NCBI RefSeq assembly: GCF_001956045.1
Contig: NZ_MRTH01000002.1
Coordinates: forward strand, 1 to 64,000
Origin: Paenibacillus sp. FSL H7-0331
GTDB lineage: Bacteria > Bacillota > Bacilli > Paenibacillales > NBRC-103111
Length of the DNA stretch: 64,000 nt
Direction of reading: 5' to 3'
The notes beneath the pieces were generated by a model, which searched no databases, had not been told where the DNA came from, and worked only from the letters and a program-made list of their open reading frames with translations. Positions 54,227 to 63,757 of this stretch are shown here, piece by piece (the stretch's first letter is position 1; every line of letters begins with the position of its first letter). The position numbers were made by a program, and so were the translations under genes.

Positions 54227-57106
54227 ATGGCAACTGACAAAAAAACAACGGCAGCAAAACCACCTGCAAAAAAAACACCAGCTAAAAAGAAAAAAAAGAA
54301 GTTCAGCTTTGGTAAAGCTTTAATGTTTGCTTTTGTAACGGCTGTTCTTGGAATTATATGCGCCTTGGGCGTCTACATTTTTATCATTATCAACGGTAAC
54401 AAGATATTGGATGCAAATATTGATAAGCTCGATATGGACGAAGCCTCGCATTTGTTTGATGTGAATGGAACCGAAGTAGCTGTCCTTCATGGCGAACATG
54501 ATAATCGGGAAATTGTTAAGCCTGAAGAGATTCCTACAAAGCTCCAACAAGCTTTTATAGCAACAGAGGATCGCAGATTCGAGCAGCATACCGGTATAGA
54601 TTTTCTGGGTATAGGACGTGCCCTTGTGAAGGATGTCGTGGCTCGAAGTGCAGTTGAAGGTGGCAGTACCATCACGCAGCAGGTCGCCAAAAACATGTTT
54701 TTGAATAATAATAAAACCTTTTTCCGTAAAGCTACTGAAATGTCCATAGCAGTTGCTCTGGAAGACCGTAAAACGAAAGACGAAATTTTGGCCTTGTATG
54801 TAAACCGGATCTTTTTTGGAAACCGGGTGTTTGGAGTTAAGGCTGCAGCAAAGAAATATTTTAATGTAAGTGAATTGAAGGATTTGAAAATATGGCAAAT
54901 GGCTACGCTAGCGGCAATTCCTAAGGCACCGAGCGTATACAATCCGATTGCCAATCCGGATAAGTCGAAGGAGCGACGTGCTGTTGTCCTGAAACTTATG
55001 CAGGATCAGGGGTATATTACAGAAGCTGAGCGTGCTGAAGCGGCTGCAGTCGATTATGAAGCCCCTCCGGCTACAGGAAACAAGGATTACCTGACCTTTA
55101 TCGACTACGCGATTAATGAAGCCGAGAAAGTGTATGGTATCCCCGAGGCCGAATTGCTGAGCAATGGCTACAAAATCTATACGACAATGGATTCCAATGC
55201 ACAGAAAATTATGGAGCAAACGTTTGCCAATGATAAATTTTTCCAAAAGAACGGTCCTGAGCAAAAGATGCAGGGAGCTATGGCTATCATCAATCACAAG
55301 GATGGCGGGGTAGTTGGCATTATTGGTGGACGGGATTATGTGCAAACCGGATTGGATCGTGCGGTAGTTCCGCAGCAGCCGGGCTCCTCGATCAAGCCGT
55401 TATTGATTTATGCACCTGCATTAGAAAGTGGCAAGTACAATCCTTACAGCATGCTGGAGGATAAGGAAGCTAACTACAATGGCTATGCGCCTCGAAATTA
55501 TGATGGTGTTTATAGGGGACAAGTCGATATGTTTGAAGCGGTGCGTAAATCCATTAACGCGCCTGCTGTATGGTTGTTCAATGAGATCGGTGTGAAAACC
55601 GGGATGGATTTTGCCTCCAAGTTGGGAATTCCATTTGAACCGCAAAAGGATCGAAATCTCGCAATTGCCCTTGGCGGTATGACCAAAGGAGCGTCACCAT
55701 TACAAATGGCTGCAGCTTATGGCGCAATCGCGAATAATGGATATTTGAACACGACCCACTCCATTATCAAAATTGTTGACGACCAAGGCGCCTTGGTCAA
55801 AGAGTTCAAGCAGGAGCGTGTAACTCCGGCAATGAGCGCGAAAACAGCTTATTACATGACATTGCTCATGCAAAGCGTTGTTGAGCCAGGAGGTACAGGA
55901 ACAGCAGCCAAATTTGAGCGTCCGGTATCAGGCAAAACCGGCTCCACGCAAACGGTTATAAAAGGGCTGGAGAAATATAACCGCGATCTCTGGTTTACCG
56001 GATTTACACCAGAGTGGAGCGCAGCAGTGTGGATCGGCTTTGACAAGTCCGATGCGAAGCATTATGTTACGATGAGCAGCGGCAGTGCAGCGGTAATATT
56101 CAAGGAAGTGATGCAGAAGGCGCTGGCTAATCGCCCAATGACGAAGTTTGTTAAACCGGATGGAGTCCCAGATTTGGTTAAGCCAGAGCTGCCTCCTCCA
56201 GTGAAGGATATGGGTGAACTCAAGGCCGAGTACGTCAAGAGCAATGGGGGACCATCCGTCGTGCTAAGCTGGCCATCGCTTGGTGATAATGTAACCTACC
56301 GCTTATTGCGTAAAACGGATAAGGATAAGGAATTTTCATCTGAGCCGATGCTGACAACAACGCAAATAGAAGTCAAGGACATTACAGTAAAATCGGGTGA
56401 AACCTATCAGTATTCGGTTGTAGCATACGATCCGAAGACTGAAAAGACAGGAACGCAATCACCATCCGTAACTGTGGTTATCCCTGCCGATGGTGCATTG
56501 CCACCAGGGCAAGTACCAGGTCAGGGACCAGGAACAACACCGGGTGCTGGAACAACACCAGGTACCGGAACGAAGCCGGGTACAGGTACGGGAACAACAC
56601 CAGGAGCGGGAACCGGAACGACGCCAGGAGCGGGAACGGGAACAACGCCAGGGGCGGGAACCGGAACAACGCCAGGGGCGGGAACCGGAACGACGCCAGG
56701 TGGTGGAACGGGAACGACACCAGGAGCCGGAACGGGAACGACGCCAGGGGCGGGAACGGGAACAACGCCAGGTGGTGGAACGGGAACAACACCAGGTGCA
56801 GGAACGGGAACAATACCAGGTGCGGGAACGGGAACGACGCCAGGTACGGGAACGGGAACGACGCCAGGTACGGGAACGGGAACAACGCCAGGTGCGGGAA
56901 CGGGAACAACACCAGGTGCAGGAACGGGAACAACACCAGGTGCAGGAACGGGAACAACACCAGGTACGGGAACGGGAACAACACCAGGTACGGGAACGGG
57001 AACAACGCCAGGAGCCGGAACCGGAACGACGCCAGGTGCGGGAACGGGAACAACACCAGGTACGGGAACGGGAGCAGCTCCTGGTGCTGGAACTGTTGTG
57101 CGTTAA
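54227..57106 (+). CDS. Class A penicillin-binding protein (PBP1A family) with repetitive tail
   Basis: The product is 959 residues. A Lys/Ala-rich cytoplasmic tail (about 1-28) and a membrane anchor (about 32-54) precede the GT51 glycosyltransferase (EDRRFEQHTGIDFLG, catalytic Glu114; GGSTITQQVAKN), the transpeptidase (SSIK at 387-390, KTG at 570-572) and a fibronectin type III domain (about 665-765). The last ~190 residues are Gly/Thr/Pro repeats (see repeat entry). It polymerises and cross-links peptidoglycan. GGGGAGG precedes the ATG. Confidence 0.93.
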   Translation: MATDKKTTAAKPPAKKTPAKKKKKKFSFGKALMFAFVTAVLGIICALGVYIFIIINGNKILDANIDKLDMDEASHLFDVNGTEVAVLHGEHDNREIVKPEEIPTKLQQAFIATEDRRFEQHTGIDFLGIGRALVKDVVARSAVEGGSTITQQVAKNMFLNNNKTFFRKATEMSIAVALEDRKTKDEILALYVNRIFFGNRVFGVKAAAKKYFNVSELKDLKIWQMATLAAIPKAPSVYNPIANPDKSKERRAVVLKLMQDQGYITEAERAEAAAVDYEAPPATGNKDYLTFIDYAINEAEKVYGIPEAELLSNGYKIYTTMDSNAQKIMEQTFANDKFFQKNGPEQKMQGAMAIINHKDGGVVGIIGGRDYVQTGLDRAVVPQQPGSSIKPLLIYAPALESGKYNPYSMLEDKEANYNGYAPRNYDGVYRGQVDMFEAVRKSINAPAVWLFNEIGVKTGMDFASKLGIPFEPQKDRNLAIALGGMTKGASPLQMAAAYGAIANNGYLNTTHSIIKIVDDQGALVKEFKQERVTPAMSAKTAYYMTLLMQSVVEPGGTGTAAKFERPVSGKTGSTQTVIKGLEKYNRDLWFTGFTPEWSAAVWIGFDKSDAKHYVTMSSGSAAVIFKEVMQKALANRPMTKFVKPDGVPDLVKPELPPPVKDMGELKAEYVKSNGGPSVVLSWPSLGDNVTYRLLRKTDKDKEFSSEPMLTTTQIEVKDITVKSGETYQYSVVAYDPKTEKTGTQSPSVTVVIPADGALPPGQVPGQGPGTTPGAGTTPGTGTKPGTGTGTTPGAGTGTTPGAGTGTTPGAGTGTTPGAGTGTTPGGGTGTTPGAGTGTTPGAGTGTTPGGGTGTTPGAGTGTIPGAGTGTTPGTGTGTTPGTGTGTTPGAGTGTTPGAGTGTTPGAGTGTTPGTGTGTTPGTGTGTTPGAGTGTTPGAGTGTTPGTGTGAAPGAGTVVR
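56585..57088 (+). repeat. 21 tandem 24-bp repeats encoding GTGTTPGx
   Basis: The units encode GTGTTPGA/T/G (the tenth reads GTGTIPGA, the last GTGAAPGA). Codon use varies between units, so the array is partly diverged rather than fresh. Such arrays change length by slippage. They would give the PBP a long, flexible wall-embedded tail. Confidence 0.95.
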
Positions 57107-57140
57107 TTAATGAATGGAGAAGCTGCTTAGCACGCAAGGT

Positions 57141-57187
57141 AACAAAGTCTCCGATGGGTTCATCATCAGGAGACTTTGTTAATTTTT
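57141..57187 (+). terminator. Rho-independent terminator of the pbp gene
   Basis: AACAAAGTCTCC (57141-57152) pairs with GGAGACTTTGTT (57169-57180), followed by AATTTTT. Confidence 0.88.
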
Positions 57188-57254
57188 ACCGTGTCGTAGT
57201 ATAATACTTTAGGGGCTTACCCAATAAGAGATGATGATCTGGAGGAATTTAGAG

Positions 57255-57965
57255 ATGAAAGCAATATCTACAACCAAGATGACCAAATGGGCAGCTATCG
57301 CAGTGGTTTGCGCGCTTATGCTGTCGGCATGCGGCACCAAGCCAGCGGAGAATGCAGGAAAGACAACTACACAGGGCGGTCAGCCAGCAGCCAATACACA
57401 GCAGCCAGCCGATACTGCCAAGCCAGCGGCTAAGAAGAGCTGGACGGCTCCACCAGCCATGACGATTGATGTGAAGAAAACATATCAGGCAACGATTGCG
57501 ACCTCCAAAGGCAGCTTCAAAATCGATCTTTATGCCAAAGATGCACCGATAACGGTCAACAATTTTGTGTTTCTAGCCAAAGAAGGCTTTTATAATGATA
57601 TTGTGTTCCACCGCATTATCGAATCGTTTATGATTCAAACTGGCGATCCGCTTGGAGTTGGCAGCGGCGGACCTGGCTACAGCTTTCAAGACGAGCTGAA
57701 GTCCCCCTATAAATATGAGCCGGGAATAGTCGCTATGGCTAACGCTGGACCTAACACCAACGGCAGCCAGTTTTTTATATGCACAGGCGAAGACAGCAAG
57801 AACTTGAACAAATCACCGAACTATACGATTTTTGGTAAAGTGACTGAAGGCATGGATGTTGTCAAAAAAATCGCAGCAACTCCAGTTGCAGGTGGCGCTT
57901 CAGGTGAGAAGAGCTCTCCAACTGAAAAAGTTGTCATCCAATCCGTTGCCATTACTGAAAAGTAA
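57255..57965 (+). CDS. Cyclophilin-type peptidyl-prolyl isomerase, lipoprotein
   Basis: The product is 236 residues from ATG 57255 after GGAGGAATTT. Lipobox LSACG (cysteine about residue 26), an Ala/Gln/Pro-rich linker, then a cyclophilin domain: DAPITVNNFVFLAKEGFYND, VFHRIIESFMIQTGDP, GIVAMANAGPNTNGSQFFIC. It assists folding of exported proteins outside the membrane. A TATAAT at 57200-57205 is a likely -10, with TTGTTA 18 bases upstream. Confidence 0.92.
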   Translation: MKAISTTKMTKWAAIAVVCALMLSACGTKPAENAGKTTTQGGQPAANTQQPADTAKPAAKKSWTAPPAMTIDVKKTYQATIATSKGSFKIDLYAKDAPITVNNFVFLAKEGFYNDIVFHRIIESFMIQTGDPLGVGSGGPGYSFQDELKSPYKYEPGIVAMANAGPNTNGSQFFICTGEDSKNLNKSPNYTIFGKVTEGMDVVKKIAATPVAGGASGEKSSPTEKVVIQSVAITEK

Positions 57966-58001
57966 TAAAGGACCTATTTTGTAAGTAAAAGAGGTGCAGC
58001 C

Positions 58002-58661
58002 TTGGAAAAAAGACATTGCCTTATGCTCCACGGCTTTACCGGTGGACCGTATGAACTGACTCCTTTGGCAGCGTATTTAACCGAGCAGGGTACTGTATGC
58101 CATGTGCCGACTTTACCCGGGCATGACCCCGAGCTGAGGACGTTGGGACAAACAAACTGGCATGATTGGCTGGAGGCTGCCGCTCTGGAGGCTTCCAGCT
58201 TAACTGCGCAGTATGGCGAGATCGATCTGATCGGTTTTTCGATGGGTGGACTGATCTCAGCATACATAGCGAATCGTTATCCAATTCGCAGGCTTGTTTT
58301 GTTGAACGCGGCTGTTTTTTATTTTAGTCCATACCGATTTATGAGGGAACTGGTGCGTAGAATTCAAATGGATGACTGGTCGAATTGGGGGAAGGTAAGA
58401 AGGACCCCGTTGAAGGCTACGAGGCAATTTATCATGCTGAATAAACAGATGCGGCCCGAACTGCCCATGATCAAAGTGCCGACACTCATCGCACAAGGTG
58501 AGCAGGATGGCATTATTCATCCGAAGAGTGCCCATTATTTATTTAATCAGCTTCAGGGGGAAAAGGAAATCGAGTTTTTTCCCGAAGCTCGTCATATGAT
58601 TTGTCTGGAGCCTGGAGCGCAGGCTGTATTTCATTCTGTCGAACGTTTCTTGACTAAATGA
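58002..58661 (+). CDS. Alpha/beta hydrolase, carboxylesterase type
   Basis: The product is 219 residues from TTG 58002 after GAGGTG. It resembles the Est30/YvaK group: LHGFTGGPYELTPLAAYL, nucleophile Ser80 in GFSMGG, acid Asp in AQGEQDGIIH and His in EARHMICLE. It hydrolyses short-chain esters in the cytoplasm. It overlaps the next gene by four bases. Confidence 0.88.
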   Translation: MEKRHCLMLHGFTGGPYELTPLAAYLTEQGTVCHVPTLPGHDPELRTLGQTNWHDWLEAAALEASSLTAQYGEIDLIGFSMGGLISAYIANRYPIRRLVLLNAAVFYFSPYRFMRELVRRIQMDDWSNWGKVRRTPLKATRQFIMLNKQMRPELPMIKVPTLIAQGEQDGIIHPKSAHYLFNQLQGEKEIEFFPEARHMICLEPGAQAVFHSVERFLTK

Positions 58662-59272
58662 AGAAACAGCGGCCATCGTGGAAAAGGACACGAAGATTCG
58701 TTTGGTTGTGTGTTGTCGTAGGCTTATTGTGGGTGTCCATACTGCAGTACCGAATGGCGAATGTTCCAGACAATGCTTCAGCAGCCGGAGAAGTAGGCAT
58801 TATACTAGGATCTTCCTTGAAAAACAACGTAGCCACTCCTTCACTTCAGGAACGTCTGGATGGAGGGATTAAGCTTTTTAAAGACGGGAAGATCAAGCAT
58901 ATTATTGTATCTGGCGGTTTGGATCGTACGGAGTTCCAGTTAACCGAAGCTGAAGGAATGAGAAATTATTTGTTGGAGCATGGTATAGCGGATAACGTGA
59001 TCATGATGGAACAGGAAGCAACCAGCACTTATGAAAATTTATTGTTCAGTCAGCGGTTCATGCTGCAGCAAAAATGGAACTCAGCGGTACTTATTACACA
59101 CCGTTACCATATGCTCAGGGCAATGGAGATGGCAGAATTTTTAAATTACAGGCAGGTAGAGGCTTATCCGGTAGATTCCAAAGCAGTGAATAATAGCTGG
59201 AATCTGATTCGTGAAACGCTGGCTCATGTTAAATGGAAGCTGGATAAACTTCGTATGGCATTAGGTAGCTAA
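58658..59272 (+). CDS. YdcF/SanA-like (DUF218) membrane-anchored protein
   Basis: The product is 204 residues with an N-terminal membrane anchor (about 14-30). The DUF218 domain follows: VGIILGSSLKNN, RLDGGIKLFKDGKIKHIIVSG, EGMRNYLLEHGI, EQEATSTYENLLFS and LITHRYHMLRA. The family binds SAM in E. coli YdcF and is linked to envelope polymer assembly. ATGA overlap couples it to the esterase. Confidence 0.85.
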   Translation: MKKQRPSWKRTRRFVWLCVVVGLLWVSILQYRMANVPDNASAAGEVGIILGSSLKNNVATPSLQERLDGGIKLFKDGKIKHIIVSGGLDRTEFQLTEAEGMRNYLLEHGIADNVIMMEQEATSTYENLLFSQRFMLQQKWNSAVLITHRYHMLRAMEMAEFLNYRQVEAYPVDSKAVNNSWNLIRETLAHVKWKLDKLRMALGS

Positions 59273-59380
59273 CTTATGGATACGCTTATACAATCGGATT
59301 GACTTCAACAATACAAGCCTTTTTTCCCTTGCTGTAATCCACGCGAGAGAAAGAAGGCTATTGCCATTCATTTGGCTTTC

Positions 59381-60169
59381 TCAGGGTTGTACACGATAAT
59401 GGAATTGGAACAAGGAAGTAAACCCCGCTTTTTGATACAGACGGTGCGCCGCCACATTATCATTAACGACTTGCAGGTAAATTCGCTGAGCGCCATTGCT
59501 CAGACTCCATGAAGCCAGCTCGTTCAACAGAAATTTGCCAATTCCTTGCCCTCTGAGCTCCGAGTTGACAACGATATTGGTAAGTCCGGCCCATTCCCCC
59601 TCGACAACAGCGGTTCCGACTGCTGCACTTTGGCCGTTCCATTGAAGGGAACAGAAGCATTTGGTTTGGGTAATGCGTGTAAACAGGGAATCGTAAAAAG
59701 GCAGCTTGCTCTTGTCAAAGCCTTCCATATCGATGAAATCAGCCAACCATTGTTCATTATGAACGCTCAGTATGTTCACACTCAGCTTACTGGATTCAGA
59801 GGAAGTGTGGTGTATGACCTTCTCTGTATCTGCAATTAGCACGGAACAAGGGATTTCTTTGAGAAAGCCTGTCTGGTCCAATAAGGTGTCGAGCCCCTTT
59901 GGAGAAGCATCGCTGATATGATACCGTACTGGAAGCCCGTGTGTGTCGTAAAATTGCCGTGCTTCCCGCAGCCAATCTCCCTTGGGAAGGGAGTCGCCAG
60001 CGCCTGTCCAGATGCTGTTGGCTCTCTTGGTAATGCCGTCTGTCGCACGCATAATCCAGTTCCCTTGTTTGGTATTCGTAGCAGCGGGCCAAGTGTTAAA
60101 AGCATATTGTTCAATTTGCTGGAAAAGCTGAAGCTGAGAATGATCAGTGGAGGAGCCTGAAGTGTTCAT
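59381..60169 (-). CDS. GNAT-family N-acetyltransferase
   Basis: The product is 262 residues. The N-terminal half is a degenerate GNAT-like fold; the C-terminal half has the CoA-binding motif RGQGIGKFLLNELASWSL and the end VAAHRLYQKAGFTSLFQFHY. Two-domain proteins of this length often modify small amines or amino acids; substrate unknown. The ribosome binding site at 60169 is weak. The next 226 bp (60170-60395) are very AT-rich with no further gene seen. Confidence 0.85.
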   Translation of the reverse strand: MNTSGSSTDHSQLQLFQQIEQYAFNTWPAATNTKQGNWIMRATDGITKRANSIWTGAGDSLPKGDWLREARQFYDTHGLPVRYHISDASPKGLDTLLDQTGFLKEIPCSVLIADTEKVIHHTSSESSKLSVNILSVHNEQWLADFIDMEGFDKSKLPFYDSLFTRITQTKCFCSLQWNGQSAAVGTAVVEGEWAGLTNIVVNSELRGQGIGKFLLNELASWSLSNGAQRIYLQVVNDNVAAHRLYQKAGFTSLFQFHYRVQP

Positions 60170-60395
60170 CTCGCACTATCCTTCCTATTTATGAATTAAT
60201 AATAATTGTATAAATATACTATTTAGTGAATAAAAATTCAATATTAATTTATGAAAAATCAATAAACTTAAGTTATATTCGAATTATTGTAAGAAATAAT
60301 GGCTAATACATAAAAAATCTCTATCATCTTCTGTCTGATCATTGTACGATACTGAGTACAGGTTTGTCAGATTGATCCAAAAGGTGGAGTGCCCT

Positions 60396-61322
60396 ATGCT
60401 TGCACAAGCTTTGCTTATAAAAGATGGGTCAGTGCTGATGCTTCACGAATATGTCCAGCGTGGTGATTTGGTATGGAACTTTCCTGGTGGCGGGATTGAG
60501 CTGGGAGAGTCGCCTGAGCAGGCATGTATTCGTGAAGTGAAGGAAGAAACCGGCTATGATGTGAAAATTACGCATCTATTGCATCGCACTGAATCTAAAT
60601 ATACGTATCTTGTGGATATTGTTGGTGGTCAACTGGCTGTCGATGTGGAGCATCCAGATAATCAAACGATTGTTTCTCTGGAATGGGTGCCGCTATCGGA
60701 CGAGAACAGATGGGATCAGGTAACACGGCCGATCTGGGAGGCTTACAATAAGCTTGCAGATGCCTTAAAGACCATATACGTAATTCGGCATGCCCAGGCT
60801 GAAGGGCAAGCGGCAGAAGCCATTCTGACGCCTCTGGGCATGAAGCAGTCAGAACTGCTGGACCGATTGTTGTATCTTCTTCAAATTGATGAGTTCAGAG
60901 CAAGTCCTATGAAGCGAGCACAGCAAACTCTGGAGCCCACCGCCCTGCGAACAGGTCAAAAGATTCATATGGATCATCGTTTGTCCGAACGTATATTGAG
61001 CAGTGAATCAATGATGGATTGGCGTATTCAATTGGAGAGGACCTTCAATGACAATCTTCTGTGCTTTCCTGGTGGCGAGTCCAGTTATTCGGCATCTCAG
61101 CGCATGATAGCCGTTGTGGACGAACTGCTTGCGTCTGATGGACATACATTTGCTATAGCTACTCATGGCAATGCCATGGCTCTCCTGCTAGGCCATTATG
61201 ATGAGCAGTTTGGTTTTGAAGCCTGGAGTCGGTTGACGAATCCGGATGTATACCGTCTGACTTTTTCTCGAAGCAGTCTGCTCTCCATGGAACGAATCTG
61301 GGATGCTGACAAGCATTTTTAG
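60396..61322 (+). CDS. Nudix hydrolase fused to a histidine phosphatase
   Basis: The product is 308 residues from ATG 60396 (AGGTGGAG upstream; ATG 60342 has none). The Nudix box spans residues 32-54 (GGIELGESPEQACIREVKEE). After about residue 127 a histidine phosphatase (phosphoglycerate mutase-like) domain begins with TIYVIRHAQAEGQ and ends with FAIATHGNAMALLLGHYD, its second catalytic His. Mycobacterial MutT1 has the same architecture and degrades 8-oxo-dGTP or Ap4A; here the substrate is unproven. Confidence 0.9.
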   Translation: MLAQALLIKDGSVLMLHEYVQRGDLVWNFPGGGIELGESPEQACIREVKEETGYDVKITHLLHRTESKYTYLVDIVGGQLAVDVEHPDNQTIVSLEWVPLSDENRWDQVTRPIWEAYNKLADALKTIYVIRHAQAEGQAAEAILTPLGMKQSELLDRLLYLLQIDEFRASPMKRAQQTLEPTALRTGQKIHMDHRLSERILSSESMMDWRIQLERTFNDNLLCFPGGESSYSASQRMIAVVDELLASDGHTFAIATHGNAMALLLGHYDEQFGFEAWSRLTNPDVYRLTFSRSSLLSMERIWDADKHF

Positions 61323-61342
61323 CAGTTGACTAAGGGCTAGTT

Positions 61343-61370
61343 TTGAAATTTTAACGTTTCACTATACAAT
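61343..61370 (+). promoter_or_regulatory. Putative promoter of spoVK
   Basis: TTGAAA (61343-61348), a 16-base spacer and TACAAT (61365-61370) form a sigma-A-like site; the same bases read TATACAAT, one base off a sigma-E -10. Confidence 0.45.
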
Positions 61371-61442
61371 AGAGGAAGAAAATGAGCACATTCATCTGGG
61401 CTTCTGCGTATACTGCTAACACCAAGTAAAGAGGTGATATGC

Positions 61443-62438
61443 ATGAGTGGACGTGTCCTGCCAACAGATCAGATCCAAATTACACAAAATGCTCATCAAA
61501 TCAATGTGATTTTACGCAACTCGGAGCCTATAACTGCACCTACTTCCGAGCCTCAATTTCACGGTAAGCCATTGTCCCAACAAGGTCACTTTGGGGAAAT
61601 CATGAAAGAGCTTGACCGGATGGTCGGTTTGGAATCCATCAAGGAGCTTGTATTTGAAATTTATGCGCTGCTGCGAGTTGCCAGCTATAGGGCTGATGCC
61701 GGATTAACGGCGAATTCGCAGGTGTACCATATGGTTTTTAAAGGAAATCCAGGTACGGGGAAGACGACTGTAGCTCGTATTATAGCGAAACTGTTGCAAA
61801 CGATGGGGGTGTTGAGTAAAGGCCATCTTATTGAGGTGGAACGCGCTGACATGGTAGGTGAGTACATAGGGCATACGGCACTGAAAACGCGGGAAATGGT
61901 AAAAAAAGCTCTTGGTGGTGTGCTTTTTATTGATGAAGCCTATAGTCTGGCGCGCGGCGGTGAAAAGGATTTTGGCAAGGAAGCCATTGATACACTGGTC
62001 AAAGCAATGGAGGATCACAAAAATCATTTTATTCTGATTTTGGCAGGGTATTCTGAAGAAATGGATCAGTTTTTGCAGACCAATCCCGGACTCCCTTCCC
62101 GGTTTCCGATCCATCTGGAGTTTCCTGACTACACAGTCGAACAGCTCATGCAAATTACTGAAATGATGATCAAGGAACGGGAATACGTATTGAATGCACA
62201 AGCTGAGAGCAAAATACGTCAGCAAATCATCAGCGAAAAGCAGCAGAATGATTCCGAGGCTTCTTTCAGTAACGCACGTTTTGTGCGAAATTTAATTGAA
62301 AAAGCGATGCGAAACCATGCCGTACGTTTGTTGAACAGCCATGTCCAGCAGCCTAGCAAACAGGATTTAATGACACTTCGAGCCGAAGATGTAAAGCTGG
62401 AACGAAAACAATCAAAGGAGACCCACAAATATTTATGA
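61443..62438 (+). CDS. spoVK: Stage V sporulation AAA+ ATPase SpoVK
   Basis: The product is 331 residues from ATG 61443, after AAAGAGGTGAT (the ATG at 61434 overlaps that site). CbxX/CfxQ-type AAA+ motifs: LDRMVGLESIKELVFEIYAL, Walker A GNPGTGKTT, VGEYIGHTALKTREM, Walker B VLFIDEAYSLARGG, and ILAGYSEEMDQFL with the arginine finger region NPGLPSRFP. Needed for spore maturation in B. subtilis. It overlaps hflX by four bases, as in Bacillus. Confidence 0.93.
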   Translation: MSGRVLPTDQIQITQNAHQINVILRNSEPITAPTSEPQFHGKPLSQQGHFGEIMKELDRMVGLESIKELVFEIYALLRVASYRADAGLTANSQVYHMVFKGNPGTGKTTVARIIAKLLQTMGVLSKGHLIEVERADMVGEYIGHTALKTREMVKKALGGVLFIDEAYSLARGGEKDFGKEAIDTLVKAMEDHKNHFILILAGYSEEMDQFLQTNPGLPSRFPIHLEFPDYTVEQLMQITEMMIKEREYVLNAQAESKIRQQIISEKQQNDSEASFSNARFVRNLIEKAMRNHAVRLLNSHVQQPSKQDLMTLRAEDVKLERKQSKETHKYL

Positions 62439-63757
62439 AAACAACCACACATAGTATTGATCACGAATTGGAACGGGCTGTTCTTATGAGCCTTGTTACC
62501 CCGCAGCAAAAAAGAGAGCAGTCGTATTCTGCCGAATATTCCTTGGCAGAGCTTGTCAGCTTGGCTGAGACCGCAGGTGTTGAGGTGTTGACGACTTTAT
62601 CGCAGAACAAGGAAAAGATTGACTCCAAATGGTTTGTAGGCAAAGGCAAAGCCGCCGAGCTCAAGGAGCTTATTGAGGAGCATGGAGCCAATACAGCTAT
62701 ATTTGATCAGGAATTGTCCGGAGCCCAGGTGCGGAATCTGGAAGAATTTCTGGATGTGAAAATTATCGATCGAACTCAATTGATTTTGGATATTTTTGCT
62801 CAAAGAGCCAAAACCCGTGAAGGGATTATACAGGTAGAGTTGGCCCAGCTTAGCTATTTGCTGCCAAGGTTATCCGGTCAAGGCAAGAACCTGTCACGTT
62901 TGGGTGGTGGCATCGGAACAAGAGGACCAGGGGAAAGCAAGCTGGAAACTGATCGTAGACACATTCGTGATCGGATTGATGAGCTCAAGCAGCAGTTGTC
63001 TGAATTCGTCAAGCATCGTAATCTACACAGAGAACGCCGCAAAAAAACAGGTGTGTTCCAGGTTGCTATTGTCGGGTATACGAATGCCGGGAAGTCGACA
63101 CTGCTCCGACAAATGACGGACGCTGATGTTTACGTCGAGAACCAGCTGTTCGCTACGCTTGACCCAACATCAAGGATGCTGAAGCTGCCTGGTGGCAAGG
63201 AAATTGTACTAACGGATACAGTAGGATTTATTCAGAATTTGCCGCATGATTTGGTTGCCGCTTTCCGTGCTACTTTGGAAGAGGTTTGTGAAGCTGACCT
63301 TATTTTACATGTCGTGGATAGCTCGGCTGACATGCTGGAAACCCAGATGCATGTTGTTAAACAGGTACTTACTGAGCTCAACGCACATGGAAAGGATCAG
63401 ATTACATTATTTAACAAAATCGATCAGTGTACACCCGAACAAATCCAAATGCTCTCTACCGAGGGTGACTTCTTGCGGATGTCGGCTTATAATGAAAGCG
63501 ATCTTGCACTGGTGTGCGAACTTATTGAAGCTCGCTTAATGGGAGACAGCAAAAAGTTTCGGATTCCTGTGGAGAAAGGCGATATGATTTCATTAATGTA
63601 CAGGATTGGCGAAGTTCTGGAGAATGAAGTGGAAGGCAATGATATGGTGTTTCAAGTCCGCATAGATAAACAGGAATACGAAAAGATCAGTCATTTGTTA
63701 ACCTCTTATGCAACAGATCAGTCACTGGATAAGGGAGAGAATGAGTTGTATGTTTAA
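62435..63757 (+). CDS. hflX: Ribosome-associated GTPase HflX
   Basis: The product is 440 residues. The N-terminal glycine-rich segment (LSRLGGGIGTRGPGESKLET) and helical domain precede the G domain: G1 GYTNAGKST, FATLDPTSR, G3 DTVGF and G4 NKID. HflX splits stalled or heat-damaged ribosomes. The order spoVK-hflX-ynbB is as in B. subtilis. Confidence 0.95.
   Translation: MKTTTHSIDHELERAVLMSLVTPQQKREQSYSAEYSLAELVSLAETAGVEVLTTLSQNKEKIDSKWFVGKGKAAELKELIEEHGANTAIFDQELSGAQVRNLEEFLDVKIIDRTQLILDIFAQRAKTREGIIQVELAQLSYLLPRLSGQGKNLSRLGGGIGTRGPGESKLETDRRHIRDRIDELKQQLSEFVKHRNLHRERRKKTGVFQVAIVGYTNAGKSTLLRQMTDADVYVENQLFATLDPTSRMLKLPGGKEIVLTDTVGFIQNLPHDLVAAFRATLEEVCEADLILHVVDSSADMLETQMHVVKQVLTELNAHGKDQITLFNKIDQCTPEQIQMLSTEGDFLRMSAYNESDLALVCELIEARLMGDSKKFRIPVEKGDMISLMYRIGEVLENEVEGNDMVFQVRIDKQEYEKISHLLTSYATDQSLDKGENELYV

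Noticed and set aside
54320..54954. Minus-strand frames of 155-192 residues over the pbp 5' half
   Set aside because: Shadows of a strongly supported PBP gene; no ribosome binding sites or domains.
56585..57088. Tandem array as a possible CRISPR or structural RNA
   Set aside because: The units are directly adjacent 24-mers in frame with a PBP gene, without spacers.
56478..57137. Long open frames of about 200 residues on both strands over the pbp 3' end
   Set aside because: A 24-bp repeat keeps any frame free of stops open throughout. The products are monotonous (Arg/Glu/Gln or Leu/Phe/Pro) and have no ribosome binding sites.
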